Shown: positions 25,630-36,989 of the stretch, in pieces
Numbering within the stretch: the stretch's first letter is position 1
Layout: each line of letters opens with the position of its first letter
Source of the DNA: Dryomyza anilis
Lineage: Eukaryota; Arthropoda; Insecta; Diptera; Dryomyzidae
DNA: 64,000 nt
Direction of reading: 5' to 3'
Assembly (NCBI GenBank): GCA_951804985.1
Contig: OX638131.1
Coordinates: 85,026,849 to 85,090,848, forward strand
Program-made: the position numbers and the translations under genes
Notes under the pieces: model-generated
Database searches by the model: none
What the model was told of the DNA's origin: nothing
The model's input: the letters and a program-made list of their open reading frames with translations, nothing else

Positions 25630-26373
25630 AAAGAATATTTGCAAGTTAAAATTTTTTAAAGTAATCTTCACAATAAATAAAAAAAGTTAATTCATTTACA
25701 GAATGTCGTCATTTAAAAAATGAAGGAAATCAAGTTTTTCTTATAACATTTACGTCAAACATGCTATTATAAACATGTGCAATAATTGTATTTTTAAAAC
25801 AGGGGAACTGTTTTGGTAAATTTGTTAAAACCTAAAACATTTTTTTTTAACAGATAAGAAACTAGATAAAATGATGACTAGTTAAAAATAAAAACTTTAA
25901 ATGCATGTTTAGAAAAAAACCATTATAGTCACGTTGATTTAATTATAAACTGCAATCACGCAATAATAACAACATTAATAATAAAAAAATATATATATTT
26001 TACAAAATGTAGATTTGCATAGATTTAGTTATGACATTACAGACGATTAGTTGTTCATATTTTTTAACCATAGTGTAATATGCAATATTGACAAGTGCAC
26101 AGAAAATAAAAAGTGTATTCAAAAGTAAGAAAAATGTCTATAAATACAAATGTATTTTATATATGTTCAAAAGACAATGTATTTTACCACATATATTTTT
26201 ACTACACTTCTGTAAAAATGTTAAATACGTTTGCTTTGAAAACAATTAAATTTAGTATTCATATATACTGCAGTCCGAATTTACATATCTAAATGTAATA
26301 AAAAATGTATATGCTATATATATTTTTTAAGGACAATAACTACTTATATTGATTGCATTTTGACATTTGTATT
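25630..26373. other. AT-rich gene-free stretch
   Basis: No feature is visible between the satellite and the SINE. Confidence 0.4.
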
Positions 26374-26386
26374 TAAAGTTACTATA

Positions 26387-26685
26387 AGAATAATAATAGT
26401 TTGGCACTACAGTTCTATAAGAACTTAGGCCGAGCTCTCTCACCATTTTGAGCTGTGCGTGTTATATTTGTACTCAAAGTGGTGGGACCTACGAATCCGA
26501 ACGGCGGGTGAGAGCTTTTCATAGGCAATGTTTTTCCTCTCGTAGGTTTGCCATTTACTGACGAGAGGTAGCGCTGTATAGAAAAATGTTTCTATGAAAA
26601 GATGTTGTTAGCCCCAGTTCAGGCTTGAACCGGGGACCTTTCGGCTCGCAGTCCAACGCACTAACCACTGAGCTACCGCGGCTAC
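26387..26685 (-). mobile_element. tRNA-derived SINE, copy 1
   Basis: On the - strand it begins with a tRNA-like head (GCCGCGGTAGCTCAGTGG, then GGTTCAAGCCT), followed by a body of about 220 bp shared with two other copies, and ends in a short TTATTA tail. Imperfect flanking repeats (TAAAGTTACTATA left, TAAAAATTACTATA right) look like an aged target duplication. Confidence 0.85.
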
Positions 26686-26709
26686 TAAAAATTACTATAT
26701 TTTGTATTA

Positions 26710-27060
26710 ATTTGGACGTTCTGAAATGTGTTGATGATTTACTCTAGACATCTGTACAAATGTATTTGAAGTTCCCTCTGAAAAATATGTACTATTGCAC
26801 TCTACTGTATTGAGTGCATTTTGCAATGACAGTCGACTGTATTATGGTAAAGTCTCTCCAGCGACTACACTTCACTGCAGTATTTGAATCATCGGTGTCA
26901 AGTACTGTCAACACATTTTTTTCTTTCAAAACATTCAATGTGAGTGCAGTGAGCGCAACTAGTAACGAGTGAGAACCTGCCGTTCGGCCTTCGACGGAAA
27001 TAATAATGTTGTCGGTATAGATGTGTTTATAAAAAATCCAATAAACATTATTGATATATT
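26710..27060. other. gene-free stretch
   Basis: Somewhat GC-richer at 26820-27000 but without signals that I can name. Confidence 0.3.
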
Positions 27061-27085
27061 ATACATATATTAAAAAAATATATAT

Positions 27086-27205
27086 ATAAATTGTACGCAG
27101 TCAAAAAGCTATATATCTAACAAATATTGATATATATCTAACAAATATTGAACAAAATATTGTTTGATATATTAAAAACTTAATATAAAATTATTATATA
27201 TAATT

Positions 27206-27293
<88 letters not shown>

Positions 27294-27385
27294 AATTGTA
27301 CGCATTGGTCAAAAAGCTATATATCTAACAAATATTGAAGAAAATATTGTTTGATATATAAAAAACTTAATATAGAATAATATAT
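27086..27385. repeat. (AT)n array flanked by direct repeats
   Basis: About 80 bp of pure AT dinucleotides (around 27205-27285) sits between two near-identical segments of about 95 bp starting ATAAATTGTACGCA (27086 and 27290). Confidence 0.85.
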
Positions 27386-27389
27386 GATT

Positions 27390-28130
27390 TTCCTATAACT
27401 TTTGAATTTTTTCTATATTTCAATATTAATGAAAATTCCTCGTCTCTACTATCCATATCTCATTTTAATGTCTATGACAGACATATTTTATGTTTATGTA
27501 ACAAAAACGATATGGTCCAATTATGTCACAATATTTAAAACTTTTTTTTTGCACTTGCGATACGCTGTATCACTGATATTTGCACTGCGAATTTATTAAA
27601 AAAATTAGTTCAACGCGTTCGAAATTAAAAAATGATTAAATAAAAATTTGTAAGTAATTATTTTGATTTTTGCGAAATGTCAAAGTCATGGCAGACTTTA
27701 TGGGGACATTTCAGTTATACCATAATGTTTGACATTTATGGCAAGACATGTAGTGTCTCCACAATACATGTTTATCGTAAAACATAAATATTTCCATAAA
27801 GTATGGCTAGTGGAGACAACATGTTACATTTCAGTTATACACAGTATTTGAATTTTGAATGCAAATCATTACAACCTCTTCACTACAACTACTTCTTATT
27901 TGTGTTTTCTTTTGACAGTACTTGTGCTTTATTGTTATTCATTTGATTATCAAGCATTGAGTTATCGACATTAAAAGTTTTGAAATAAAATGAATGTCTA
28001 CAGTGGGTTTTAAATGCATTTGTGCAGATGTCTAATTTACACAATCTGCATTTACAATTAATACATTATGTATTTATTTAAAAAAACATACAAATTGTAC
28101 ATAATAATCTACATTTTTATTCATTTTTGC
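27390..28130. other. gene-free stretch upstream of paralogue 2
   Basis: No repeat or exon is seen. Short inverted words (ATGTAGTGTCTCCACAATACAT) occur at about 27750. Confidence 0.35.
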
Positions 28131-28139
28131 GCGTTTCGT

Positions 28140-28176
28140 TCAGTTTATTGGGTTTCGCATGTACTTTCGCAGTCCG
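28140..28176 (+). promoter_or_regulatory. candidate initiator upstream of paralogue 2
   Basis: TCAGTT at 28140-28145 fits the fly initiator consensus TCAKTY. It sits in a locally GC-richer stretch, 627 bp before the start codon of the second gene. A DPE-like AGTCCG follows at 28171, but two bases off the strict +28 position. There is no TATA box. It is one of three competing candidate start sites. Confidence 0.3.
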
Positions 28177-28742
28177 TTCGTCATGTGTGCGCACCAATAC
28201 GAACTTTAAATAATTAAAAAAATGCAGAAAACAAATACATGCCACTTACAGTTTCTACAATATTTGCAAATCGAATTTCTGATGATTTGTGTGGTAAAAT
28301 CACATTAAATAAATACAAATGTATTAAAAACTAACAAATTAAAGTAAAACTACATTTTTCAAAACGAATAGATAAATGTAGTCAATTTTACAACATTATT
28401 ATACACGGTGTAGTATTTATATAGAAAACGTGTTTTATCTCATAGGTTTGACTAAGGTACAATTACCACTTATAAAGTTATTTATTTAATGTGTTTTTAA
28501 ATAAATAAAGATTTGACAAGTCAATAAAGATTTGCAATAAATAAATACTACTCATTAAGTCAATTATTTTTGCGACTGTTCACTGTTATAAAAATAGAAT
28601 TTTTATAAAATACATTTCTTTTTTTTTAGAAAAAATTTTTGTAATTTGTAAATTACAAATGGAGATAATTTTAGAATGTACAAATGTTTGCAGAATAACT
28701 ACTATTTTTAACCACTGAATAACTGTTGAAACCTTAGAGTGC

Positions 28743-28772
28743 ATGAGTTATAAGAACGACTTTGTAACATGA
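28743..28772 (+). promoter_or_regulatory. 9-codon upstream ORF overlapping the main start (ATGA)
   Basis: An ATG at 28743 opens a nine-codon frame whose TGA (28770-28772) overlaps the main ATG (28769-28771) in the arrangement ATGA. If the transcript includes this stretch, the uORF would place a terminating ribosome exactly on the main start. Its own start context (GTGC before ATG) is weaker than that of the main start. An acceptor-like TTTGCAG ends at 28703, so a 5' UTR exon could begin at 28704 and would include the uORF. Function is inference. Confidence 0.4.
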
Positions 28773-31700
28773 GTAAACTCAATCTATTCGTACATCCTGT
28801 CAAAAAGGAATTTCGCAAGGAGAAATGTGGTTTTGATCATACGCCAGCGGATGATTTCGTCAAATCGCAAGTAAGTTATAACTATTAATTATTATTCTTA
28901 TAAACACAAAAAATATTATTAAAATAAAAAAAACATATTTTCATTCAATAAAATTTTAAATTTTACTTTTAAAATTTAAAACATTCAAATCATTATTGAA
29001 GGGCTCAGAACAATTAAGAGTTATTTCCTAATAGGATATACATGATCATGGTCGTATCATGTTCGTCTTATAACTGATTAGGTTATAAAAAGGAAGATAT
29101 TCAATAACACTACACAACAGCTATTCTGCGCAGCAGTCAAAGTTATTTTTGTATTATGTAAAATGATGCCGTTATTCCGAAAAAATGGTTTAATAATGTT
29201 TCTTTGGATAGGTTTACAAAATATGGGCCAATAACTTTTGGACCGAGCTTTCATAAATTGCAAATATCTCGCGTTATAAATAACACATATGATCAAATGT
29301 TATATCGAATGAAAGTTAATTGAATATCGAATAAACATTTCTTAGAACATTTTTAAATTGGTTCATTAGTTTGAGAGAACTCGAAAGAAGAACTTGAAAA
29401 AACATTTATTTCAACAAAAATTTAAGAAAAAATTCATTTAAAAAAATGGAAAAAAAAATCGAAAAAGTAAGATGATATGCAAATTTTAATTTTTCAAAAT
29501 TAGTTCACACTCCGTCGAAGAAATTGAGCTATAAATGACAAAAATATATGGGTAAAATTTGAGGATAAAAAAAGTTATGTGAAAGCAATACAATTGAGTC
29601 CTATACAAATAGGCATAAAAATAAAAAATAAAAAATGTGAGCGGATCACGATTATTTTTGGAGCACCTATTGATAGATGAATGCTTGTAATTAATTTTAA
29701 ATTTTATAACTTTATCTCTAATACTTAACGAGATATGTGATCCAAAAAAGTAAACCCATATCTCGTAGTGAATGTAGTAGATTACGTTGACTAAATCAAC
29801 TCATTTTCGAACTTCGAATTACTATTCTACTAAAATATATTGAAAATAAATTTCACATCATTCGGAATAACAGTTTTAAAGTTATCGTGTATATGCGGAC
29901 AGACAGACGGTCATCTCTAAATCGACTCGGAAAGTTATGTTGACCAAGAAAATATATACTATATACTAGATCTCGTAATCCTATCCGTAGAAAATTTTTT
30001 AATTCATATATTCAAATTCTGCGAGTCATTTCCAATAATACAAAAATAATGGGATTTACTGCGTAAACTTTTTTTTCTCTTTTTGTTGTGTAGTGTAATC
30101 AGTTCTCCATCATGAGTTTACTAAAATGTATGATAGTGTAGACCAACATTTTAAAAATTACGTATAATTTAATTGTACTCTATTCATTTGGAAAAATCTG
30201 GAATTGTGTTGATTTGTGAGATATTTCAAATTTTTGAAAATCCTAATTTTTTTCCATTTAAAAAATATACATAAGTACTGATACTACTGATAAAATACGA
30301 TTTACAAATGATATTATTTCAATTAAAAATGTAATTTTGAATAACAATATATGATATTTATTACGATATTCTGAATTTAAATTGCAGTTTCGAACATCGT
30401 TTCATCTTAACTTAATTTATTTTTATTTTTTTTGTTGAATTTTTATGAATAATTGCCCCGAGACAAAACTTCTGATATTTTTCAGGAATACTTCGGGCAT
30501 TTTTTTGACAAATACACATATAAATGGAATATTTTCGAAAGTATATATTAGGTTGTTATATTTTGTGGAAATTTAATTGCAGAAACACGGCATATTTTGC
30601 GCATGGGCAGAAAACAGACAAATTGTGATACAGAAACCGCCTTAGTCTGTTTGAAAAATGTCGAACAAATGTTTCTAAACTGCTGCGACCCTGCCAAACA
30701 CTTTTCGGGGGTGTTCATATTCAAATCTATTTTTTTCTGTTGTAATTTGATTTATTTATTTTTATTTATATCGTTTTATTTAATTTAATTTTATTTTCAT
30801 TTTATTTCATTTTAAAAAAGTGAATAAATTTTATTTTATTTCATTTTATTTCGTTTTATTTGGTTTTTATTTGGTTTTTATTTGGTTTTTATTTCTTTTT
30901 ATTTCTTTTTATTTTAATTTTTTTCGAAGAATTTGATTTTATTTATTTTATCTGTTGTAATTATTTTTTTTTTTTCATTTAATTTTTATACAATTCATTT
31001 TATTTAATTAGACTTCATTTAATTTAATTTAATGTAATTTAAAAGTATTTTATATTATTTTATTTCATTTCTTTTATATTTTATTTTCTTTCATTTTATT
31101 TTGTTTTATTTTATTATTTATTATTTATTTTTTTAAATATTTCATTTTATTTTATTATATTAGTTTTGTATTATTTTACTTAAATTTTTATGTAATTTTA
31201 TTTCACTTTATTTCATTTTATTTTATTTTATTTTATTTTATTTCGTTTTATTTTATTTCATTTTATTTTAATTTTTTTTATTTTATTTCATTTTATTTTA
31301 TTTTATTTTATTTTATTTTATTTTATTTCATTTTATTTCATTTCTTTTAATGTCTTTTAATTTTATTTTATTCCATTTTATTTTCATTTATTTCATTTAT
31401 TTATTTCATTTCATTTCATTTCATTTTATTTCATATTATTTCATTTTATTTTATTTTATTTTATTTTATTTTATTTCGTTTTATTTTATTTTATTTCATT
31501 TTATTTCATTTCTTTTAATTTTATGTCATTTCATTTTATTTTATTTTCTTTTATTTCATTTATTTATTTCATTTCATTTTATTTCATTTTATTTCATTTT
31601 ATTTCATTTTATTTCATTTTATTTCATTTTATTTTATTTCATTTTATTTCATTTTATTTTATTTCGTTTTATTTTATTTTATTTCATTTCTTTTGATTTT

Positions 31701-34700
31701 ATATCATTTTATTTTATTTCCTGTTATTTAATTTTATTTATTTTATTTCAATTTATTTCATTTTATTTCATTTTATTTCATTTATTTTATTTTATTTCAT
31801 TTTATTTTATTTAATTTTATTTTATTTAATTTTATTTAATTTAATTTTATTTTATTTTATTTTATTTTATTTCCTTTTATTTCATTGTTTATTTTATTTT
31901 TTCATTTTACGTTATTTCATTTAATTTTATTTCATTTTTTCATTATATTTTTATTTTAATTATTATTTTTTATTTTTTTATATTCTTTATTTAATTTCAT
32001 TGAAATATAAAATCCTTGTCATTTTATTTCATTTTATTTTATTTCCTTTTATTTCATTGTTTATTTTATTTTTTCATTTTACGTTATTTCATTTAATTTT
32101 ATTTTATTTTTTCATTATATTTTTATTTTAATTTTAATTTTTTTTTTTTATATTAATTTTTTTTAATTTCATTCAAATATAAAATCCTTGTCAATTAAAA
32201 TTAGTCCTCAATGCCAACTGGTGAATCCTTAGACTTTTCCCAGTATATTTACTATTGGTCAATTAATGATTTATTAGTTTTGCCCCAAACCGTATTTTTT
32301 AAAAGGGTCATTGTACACTGAGCATTGTACATTGGTTATTGTACAACAATGGGGGTATGGTTAAAGGTCATTTAAATACATTGCATGTCCAGAGATTGCC
32401 TTGAAAAGTTATAAAATTGAACAGCATATTCAACACCTCTTCTGAAAAGTGTATACAAGAATTTCTATTTTATAAACTAGTATAACAACGACATGCTATT
32501 GTATGTCTTAGTAGTAGATAAATAATTAAACTATTCATAATACCCATAACCTTCAACTTTTTTTTTGATAAACGTATACTGTAACTAATCTTTTTTTTTT
32601 GTTGAATTTTTCTTTTCTACATTTTAGTGGCAAAGTCGTACAAAGAGTATTGCATATTTAATATATCGCTGGGTTATAGCACTGTTCTTTATTGGGGTCG
32701 TTGTTGAGTCTATGTTGGATCCGGCGGCCCAAGCTGGTAACTTCTGGCTGTACTTTATCTATATGACTAACTGGGGTATTTTAATGTGTACATTGACAAA
32801 TGTGCTGGGCGCATTGTTGGTTACTACCTGGCATTATCATCCAGAATATGCAGGTGAGTTTTAAGAATTTTATAAAATATGTGATATATGCAAAAATATA
32901 CACGATATTTAATCATTTTGCAGATAAACTGCTCAATATGGAGGCTTTAACGAGTCCTTTTCGTGTTTATTGGGGAATGCATATTGTGTCCTTGGTACTG
33001 TCTGTGGTCATTACCATTATTTACTGGAGTGTGCTCTATAATGGTAAGTATTACCTGAATACGAATTAAAATTCAGCATATAAATTATTTACGAAATTGT
33101 TTGATCTTAAAAATTATTTAATATAGTACCTACTGATTCAATAGAATTTGACTTTATTACAAAAGTATAATTACAAAAGTATATCGTCGTTGTAGAACGA
33201 AAAGTCACCAAATACATTTTCAAAATGCCAAATATTGATTTATAAAAATCTTTATATATCTGTCAATTTTTTATCGATGATCTCAATTTTTTTACCACAT
33301 GTTAAAAAAATATAAATCTATCAATTGTTGTTTCAACTTAAAAAATACATCAATTACTTTTTATAATATTAATCAACAAACTCGAAATTCAAGTTTTTCA
33401 TAAAAATGTATTTGGTGACTTTTCGTTCTACAACGACGATATATCGTCACTATCATTCCAAAGGGCGAATGTGTGTAGTTTTGTTGGATATTACTAGCCA
33501 CAAAAGAGAAAACCAAAAGGGCGTATTTGAAAAATTTAATATCTAGTCAAGCCAAAAGGGCAAATCTTTTGGTTTTTTCGCCATAACTTTTTACTGATGC
33601 AAGGTAAAATAGTAGTGTAAACAATTAATTGTTTGTTTTTAAAGCACCCATCGATTGGCATCATTTTTTAAAAATAATTTTCTTGAAAATAACAAAACTT
33701 TGAAAAATTATATTTAAATAATGGTGCCAATCGATAGGAGATTTAAACACACACAATTGATTTACATTACTACTTTATCTTGGACCAATAAGAAGTTATG
33801 GAAAAAAAACGAAAAGATTCGCCCTTTTGGCATGACAAGATTTTCAATTTTTCGAATTTTGCTATTTGTAAGCGATAACTTTTTATTGGTACAAGATAAA
33901 ATAGTGCAGCTAAGGCAATAATTGTTTATTTCTAATGTGCCTATCGATTGGCATCATTATTAAAAACAAAATTTTGTCAATAAACTATTTTTATATAATG
34001 ATGCCATTCGGTAGGTGCTTCAAAACCCAACAATTAATTCCTTTACATCAATATTTGATCTTGTACCCATGAAAAGTTATGGCAAAAAAACAAAAATATT
34101 TGTGTTTTGGTCTGGATATAGTCACACAAAATCCGTATTTATAATTCAGTAAGTTGCCCAAATAGCCGCGGTAGCTCAGTGGTTAGTGCGTTGGACTGCA
34201 AGCCGAAAGGTCCACGGTTCAAGTCTGGACTGGGGCTAACAACATCTTTCCATAGAAACATTTTTCTATACCGCGGTAGCTCTCGGCAGTAAATGGCAAA
34301 GAGTAAAAAGAGTAAAAAATTGCCTATGAAAAGCTCTCACCCGCCGTTCGGATTCGGCAATAAACTGTAGGTCCCACCACTTTGAGTACAAATGGTGATA
34401 GAGCTCGGCCGAGGTCATTTACAGGACTGTAGCGCCATACTATTATTATTATTTAAGTTGCCCAAATCAAAAGAAATTTTAAAAAAGTTATGATAATTGA
34501 TGAATAAATAATAATTTTTACTAATTTTACATCAATTCAAAATTTATAATTTGATTTGATTTTTAAATATGCACATTCGCTATTTTAGCATGTCAGTGAC
34601 GATATTTGAAATATTTATTAATGCAAAAAATGATATAAAACTTCATTTTTATGGGATGATATTTTATTTATATATGGGGTTTTATTTCATCTCAATGGGG

Positions 34701-36909
34701 GTTTGTTTTAATTTTAAAATAAAGTCTCACTGTTGGGGGAGTTATATCAATATTGGACTAAAGTTTCATTTAATTATAAAATCAAAAAAATAAATTCGAA
34801 ATATTTATAATTATGATGCTGAAAATTAAATTTTATGGAAAGAAATTACATAAATATTACCTTTACCCTACTAGAAAATGTACTAAGGTATTAAATGGGA
34901 ACTGATCATTGAATATTTAACATGTCAGAACCCCAACAGTTGCATACATAAAAAGTATGATATGCCAATGATCCAGATAAATATTACAAAATTAAAGATC
35001 GTTGTGACCAATACTGATACTAATTGAACATAGACGTCAATATTAATTACAAAACTTGAGGTTTTGATAAAAAAAGTGTGTTTGGTTAGTTTTACTTTTA
35101 AAACGACTAAGTATATTATGATAAAAATTAATTATTTTTTTTCCTTTTTAAGCTGCTGAAGCTGAGTTGAGTGCCACCAATGTCCTGACACATGCCGTAA
35201 ACTCCATATGCATGTTCATCGATCTGCTGATCGTGGCGCATCCACTACGTCTATTGCATATGTTTTTACCAGTATTATTCGGTAGCATATATGCGATCTT
35301 CTCGCTGATCTATCAAAAGTGCGGTGGTGTTAACAAGTAAGTAATTAAATAATATATTTTATTCTAATAATGATACTAAGATCCATCTTTGGTTAAGCAC
35401 TAACTGCCACTTTAACTGATATTTACCCATATAATATATGGAATTTTAATACTTAACTGGACATTGTGAAAATTCATCATTTATTTATAAAAATTTATAT
35501 CGTTAATTAATCAATAAATAAGACTAAACATCTGCAAAAAATTATAGAATTCAATGTGGTAGATCAAAAGATATAAATGGAATAGTGGTGATAAATTGAG
35601 GTTCATATGATAGTTTGGAACTACAGTCCTATAAGAACTTAGGCCGAGCTCTCTCACCATTTTGAGCTGTGCGTGTTATATTTGTACTCAAAGTGGTGGG
35701 ACCTATAGTTTATTGCCGAATCCGAACGGCGGGTGAGAGCTTTTCATAGGCAATGTTTTACCCTCGTAGGTTTGCCATTTACTACCGAGAGGTAGCGCGG
35801 TATAGAAAAATGTTTCTATGAAAAGATGTTGTTAGCCCCAGTTCAAGCTTGAACCGGGGACCTTTCGGCTCGCAGTCCAACGCACTAACCACTGAGCTAC
35901 CGCGGAGGTTCATATGGATATTTCAAAAAGTCATCAAATTTTGCGAACAAATGATTTTTTTGAAATATTTTAAAAAATAGTTGAAATCATGTGCTTTCTT
36001 TGTATATTTACACGTTTTTCCTAAAGTTTATAGGTTTTTCATAATAAATCACAGAAAAATTTCAGACGGGACAAAAAAAATCCGTATTGAAATTATCAGA
36101 ACGATTTTTATTCTACAAATCCTTTTTTCGTACATTTATATTTTTTTTAATTATCTCTGAACATAGCTGAGACAATTTACTTTATTTTGTATATGTACTC
36201 TTTGTTCCTAAAGTTTATAGTTATTTCGTTATAAATCACAGAATAATTCCGGACGTTTCGTTTGAAAATTTGCAATAAGATTTTTTATTTTATATCTGAC
36301 AGGATTAATAATCATTATTACGAAATAAAAAGTGACTTTTTTTAAGTTTTAATTTTGTTACTTTTTTGTGAAATTTTTTTTTTTTTTAATTTTTTACACT
36401 TTTGGTACTCACGTGACAGATTTCAGTTAGCTGTTAAAAATGTTATTGAAATACTAGTAAATCAATTCTTACATTTTTGAAAATGTCTATGAAATTAAAA
36501 TATTCAAAATGTAATTGAAATGTTGGCATTATTTACTTTTATTAAAAATTTGTGTTTTTCATTTTTCAGAAAAGGCATGCCTTACATATACCATGTAATC
36601 GATTGGCGTCAACCGATAAATGCGAGTCTAACCGTGTTTGGTGTACTATTACTCACCTGTTTCGTCTATATGCTGCTCTTTACGATCTATAAATTGCGCA
36701 CATTGATCTATAGACGTTTGCATAATGCATCCTATGTATTACCGACAACGAATGGCATTTCAAACGGTGGAAAATCGGAGAAATCGGCACCCGTATCGAA
36801 TGGGATACAACATGCGCCGACTGGTATCTCCATGGTGCTGGGCAATTATACGGCAGGCTACCAGAATCCGGCATTTATAGCTAGTGGAGAAAATGTGGCC
36901 AAATATTAG
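28769..36909 (+). CDS. rost-like: rolling stone-family multipass membrane protein, paralogue 2 (complete, 5 exons)
   Basis: Exons are 28769-28870, 32628-32853, 32924-33043, 35153-35336 and 36570-36909, all with ag/gt boundaries and phases 0, 1, 1, 2; they sum to 972 bp, giving 323 residues plus TAG. Exon 1 encodes a soluble N-terminus ending FDHTPADDFVKSQ, then WQSRTKSIAYLIYRW begins the membrane domain. The start ATG at 28769 is the only in-frame ATG in exon 1 and has a fly-like AAC before it. Hydrophobic spans fall roughly at residues 42-62, 72-100, 118-146, 155-178, 184-205 and 222-248; the rest (about 250-323) is a polar tail rich in S, G and N. TNWGILMCTLTNVLGALL and LIVAHPLRLLH are the family hallmarks. 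Rost proteins act at the cell membrane, and the Drosophila founder is required for myoblast fusion; a muscle role here is inference. Introns carry a 1.4-kb pentamer array (intron 1), hairpin elements and a SINE (intron 3), and an opposed SINE (intron 4). The family tie is strong; exact orthology is open. Confidence 0.93.
29500..29990. repeat. fly interspersed repeat (GGACAGACAGACGG type), copy 1, intron 1 of paralogue 2
   Basis: GAGCGGATCACG, ATATTGAAAATAAATTTCA and GCGGACAGACAGACGG occur in the same order as in the element at about 60620-61375. It has decayed and lacks a coding frame. Confidence 0.6.
30456..30710 (+). mobile_element. CCCCGAGACAAAA TIR element, copy 1
   Basis: The left end CCCCGAGACAAAACTTCTG and right end CTGCCAAACACTTTTCGGGG are imperfect inverted repeats. 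The interior (GGCATATTTTG, ACAGACAAATTGTG, AGTCTGTTTGAAAAATGTCG) matches copies at 57704-58126 and, reversed, 42048-42260. The small frame across it is not a gene. Confidence 0.65.
30780..32190. repeat. TTTTA/TTTCA pentanucleotide array in intron 1 of paralogue 2
   Basis: About 1.4 kb of intermixed ATTTT and ATTTC pentamers, with an internal direct duplication (31855-31975 against 32030-32150). The F/I/L/Y/S-rich frame at 31350-31814 is an artefact of the pentamers. Confidence 0.95.
33181..33442. mobile_element. MITE with ATATCGTCGTTGTAGAACG ends (262 bp)
   Basis: The ends are near-perfect inverted repeats of about 40 bp (ATATCGTCGTTGTAGAACGA and its complement). It lies in intron 3 of paralogue 2. 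A single half copy sits at about 41879-41908. Confidence 0.8.
33540..34085. repeat. two diverged hairpin units in intron 3
   Basis: Arms 33540-33680 and 33715-33835 are inverted (CCAAAAGGGC, CCATAACTTTTTACTG, CATCGATTGGCATCATT and their complements). A second unit pairs about 33867-33965 with 33998-34083. Together they form tandem foldback units without coding. Confidence 0.65.
34164..34454 (+). mobile_element. tRNA-derived SINE, copy 2, intron 3 of paralogue 2
   Basis: Perfect 13-bp target duplication AAGTTGCCCAAAT (34151-34163 and 34455-34467). The A box TAGCTCAGTGG is at 34172-34182 and the B box GGTTCAAGTCT at 34216-34226. The anticodon-loop region CTGCAAG resembles tRNA-Cys(GCA). The tRNA-unrelated body ends in an ATT-repeat tail. 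It is in the same orientation as the gene. Confidence 0.95.
35610..35904 (-). mobile_element. tRNA-derived SINE, copy 3, intron 4 of paralogue 2
   Basis: Perfect 12-bp target duplication GAGGTTCATATG (35598-35609 and 35905-35916). It has the same head and body as copy 2 but in the opposite orientation, with a very short 3' tail. Together with copy 2 it brackets exon 4. Confidence 0.95.
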
Positions 36910-36932
36910 AAATTATTTTGATATTTATAGAT

Positions 36933-36938
36933 AATAAA
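36933..36938 (+). terminator. polyadenylation signal AATAAA of paralogue 2
   Basis: AATAAA is 24 bp after the TAG of the second rost-like gene, and a second AATAAA follows at 36980-36985. The short spacing matches the arrangement in the first paralogue. Confidence 0.55.
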
Positions 36939-36989
36939 AAAAAAATAGAAGAATATGAAAATATTTGGAGAATATTCAGAATAAACAGC

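Noticed and set aside
31350..31814. 154-residue F/I/L/Y frame
   Set aside because: Translation of TTTTA/TTTCA pentamers.
34165..34240. A tRNA gene
   Set aside because: The A and B boxes are good, but acceptor and anticodon stems do not pair well and the sequence is the head of a SINE with target duplication.
35830..35905. A tRNA gene on the - strand
   Set aside because: Same SINE head, with target duplication and body attached.
36680..36874. 64-residue - strand frame
   Set aside because: Shadow of exon 5 of the rost-like gene.
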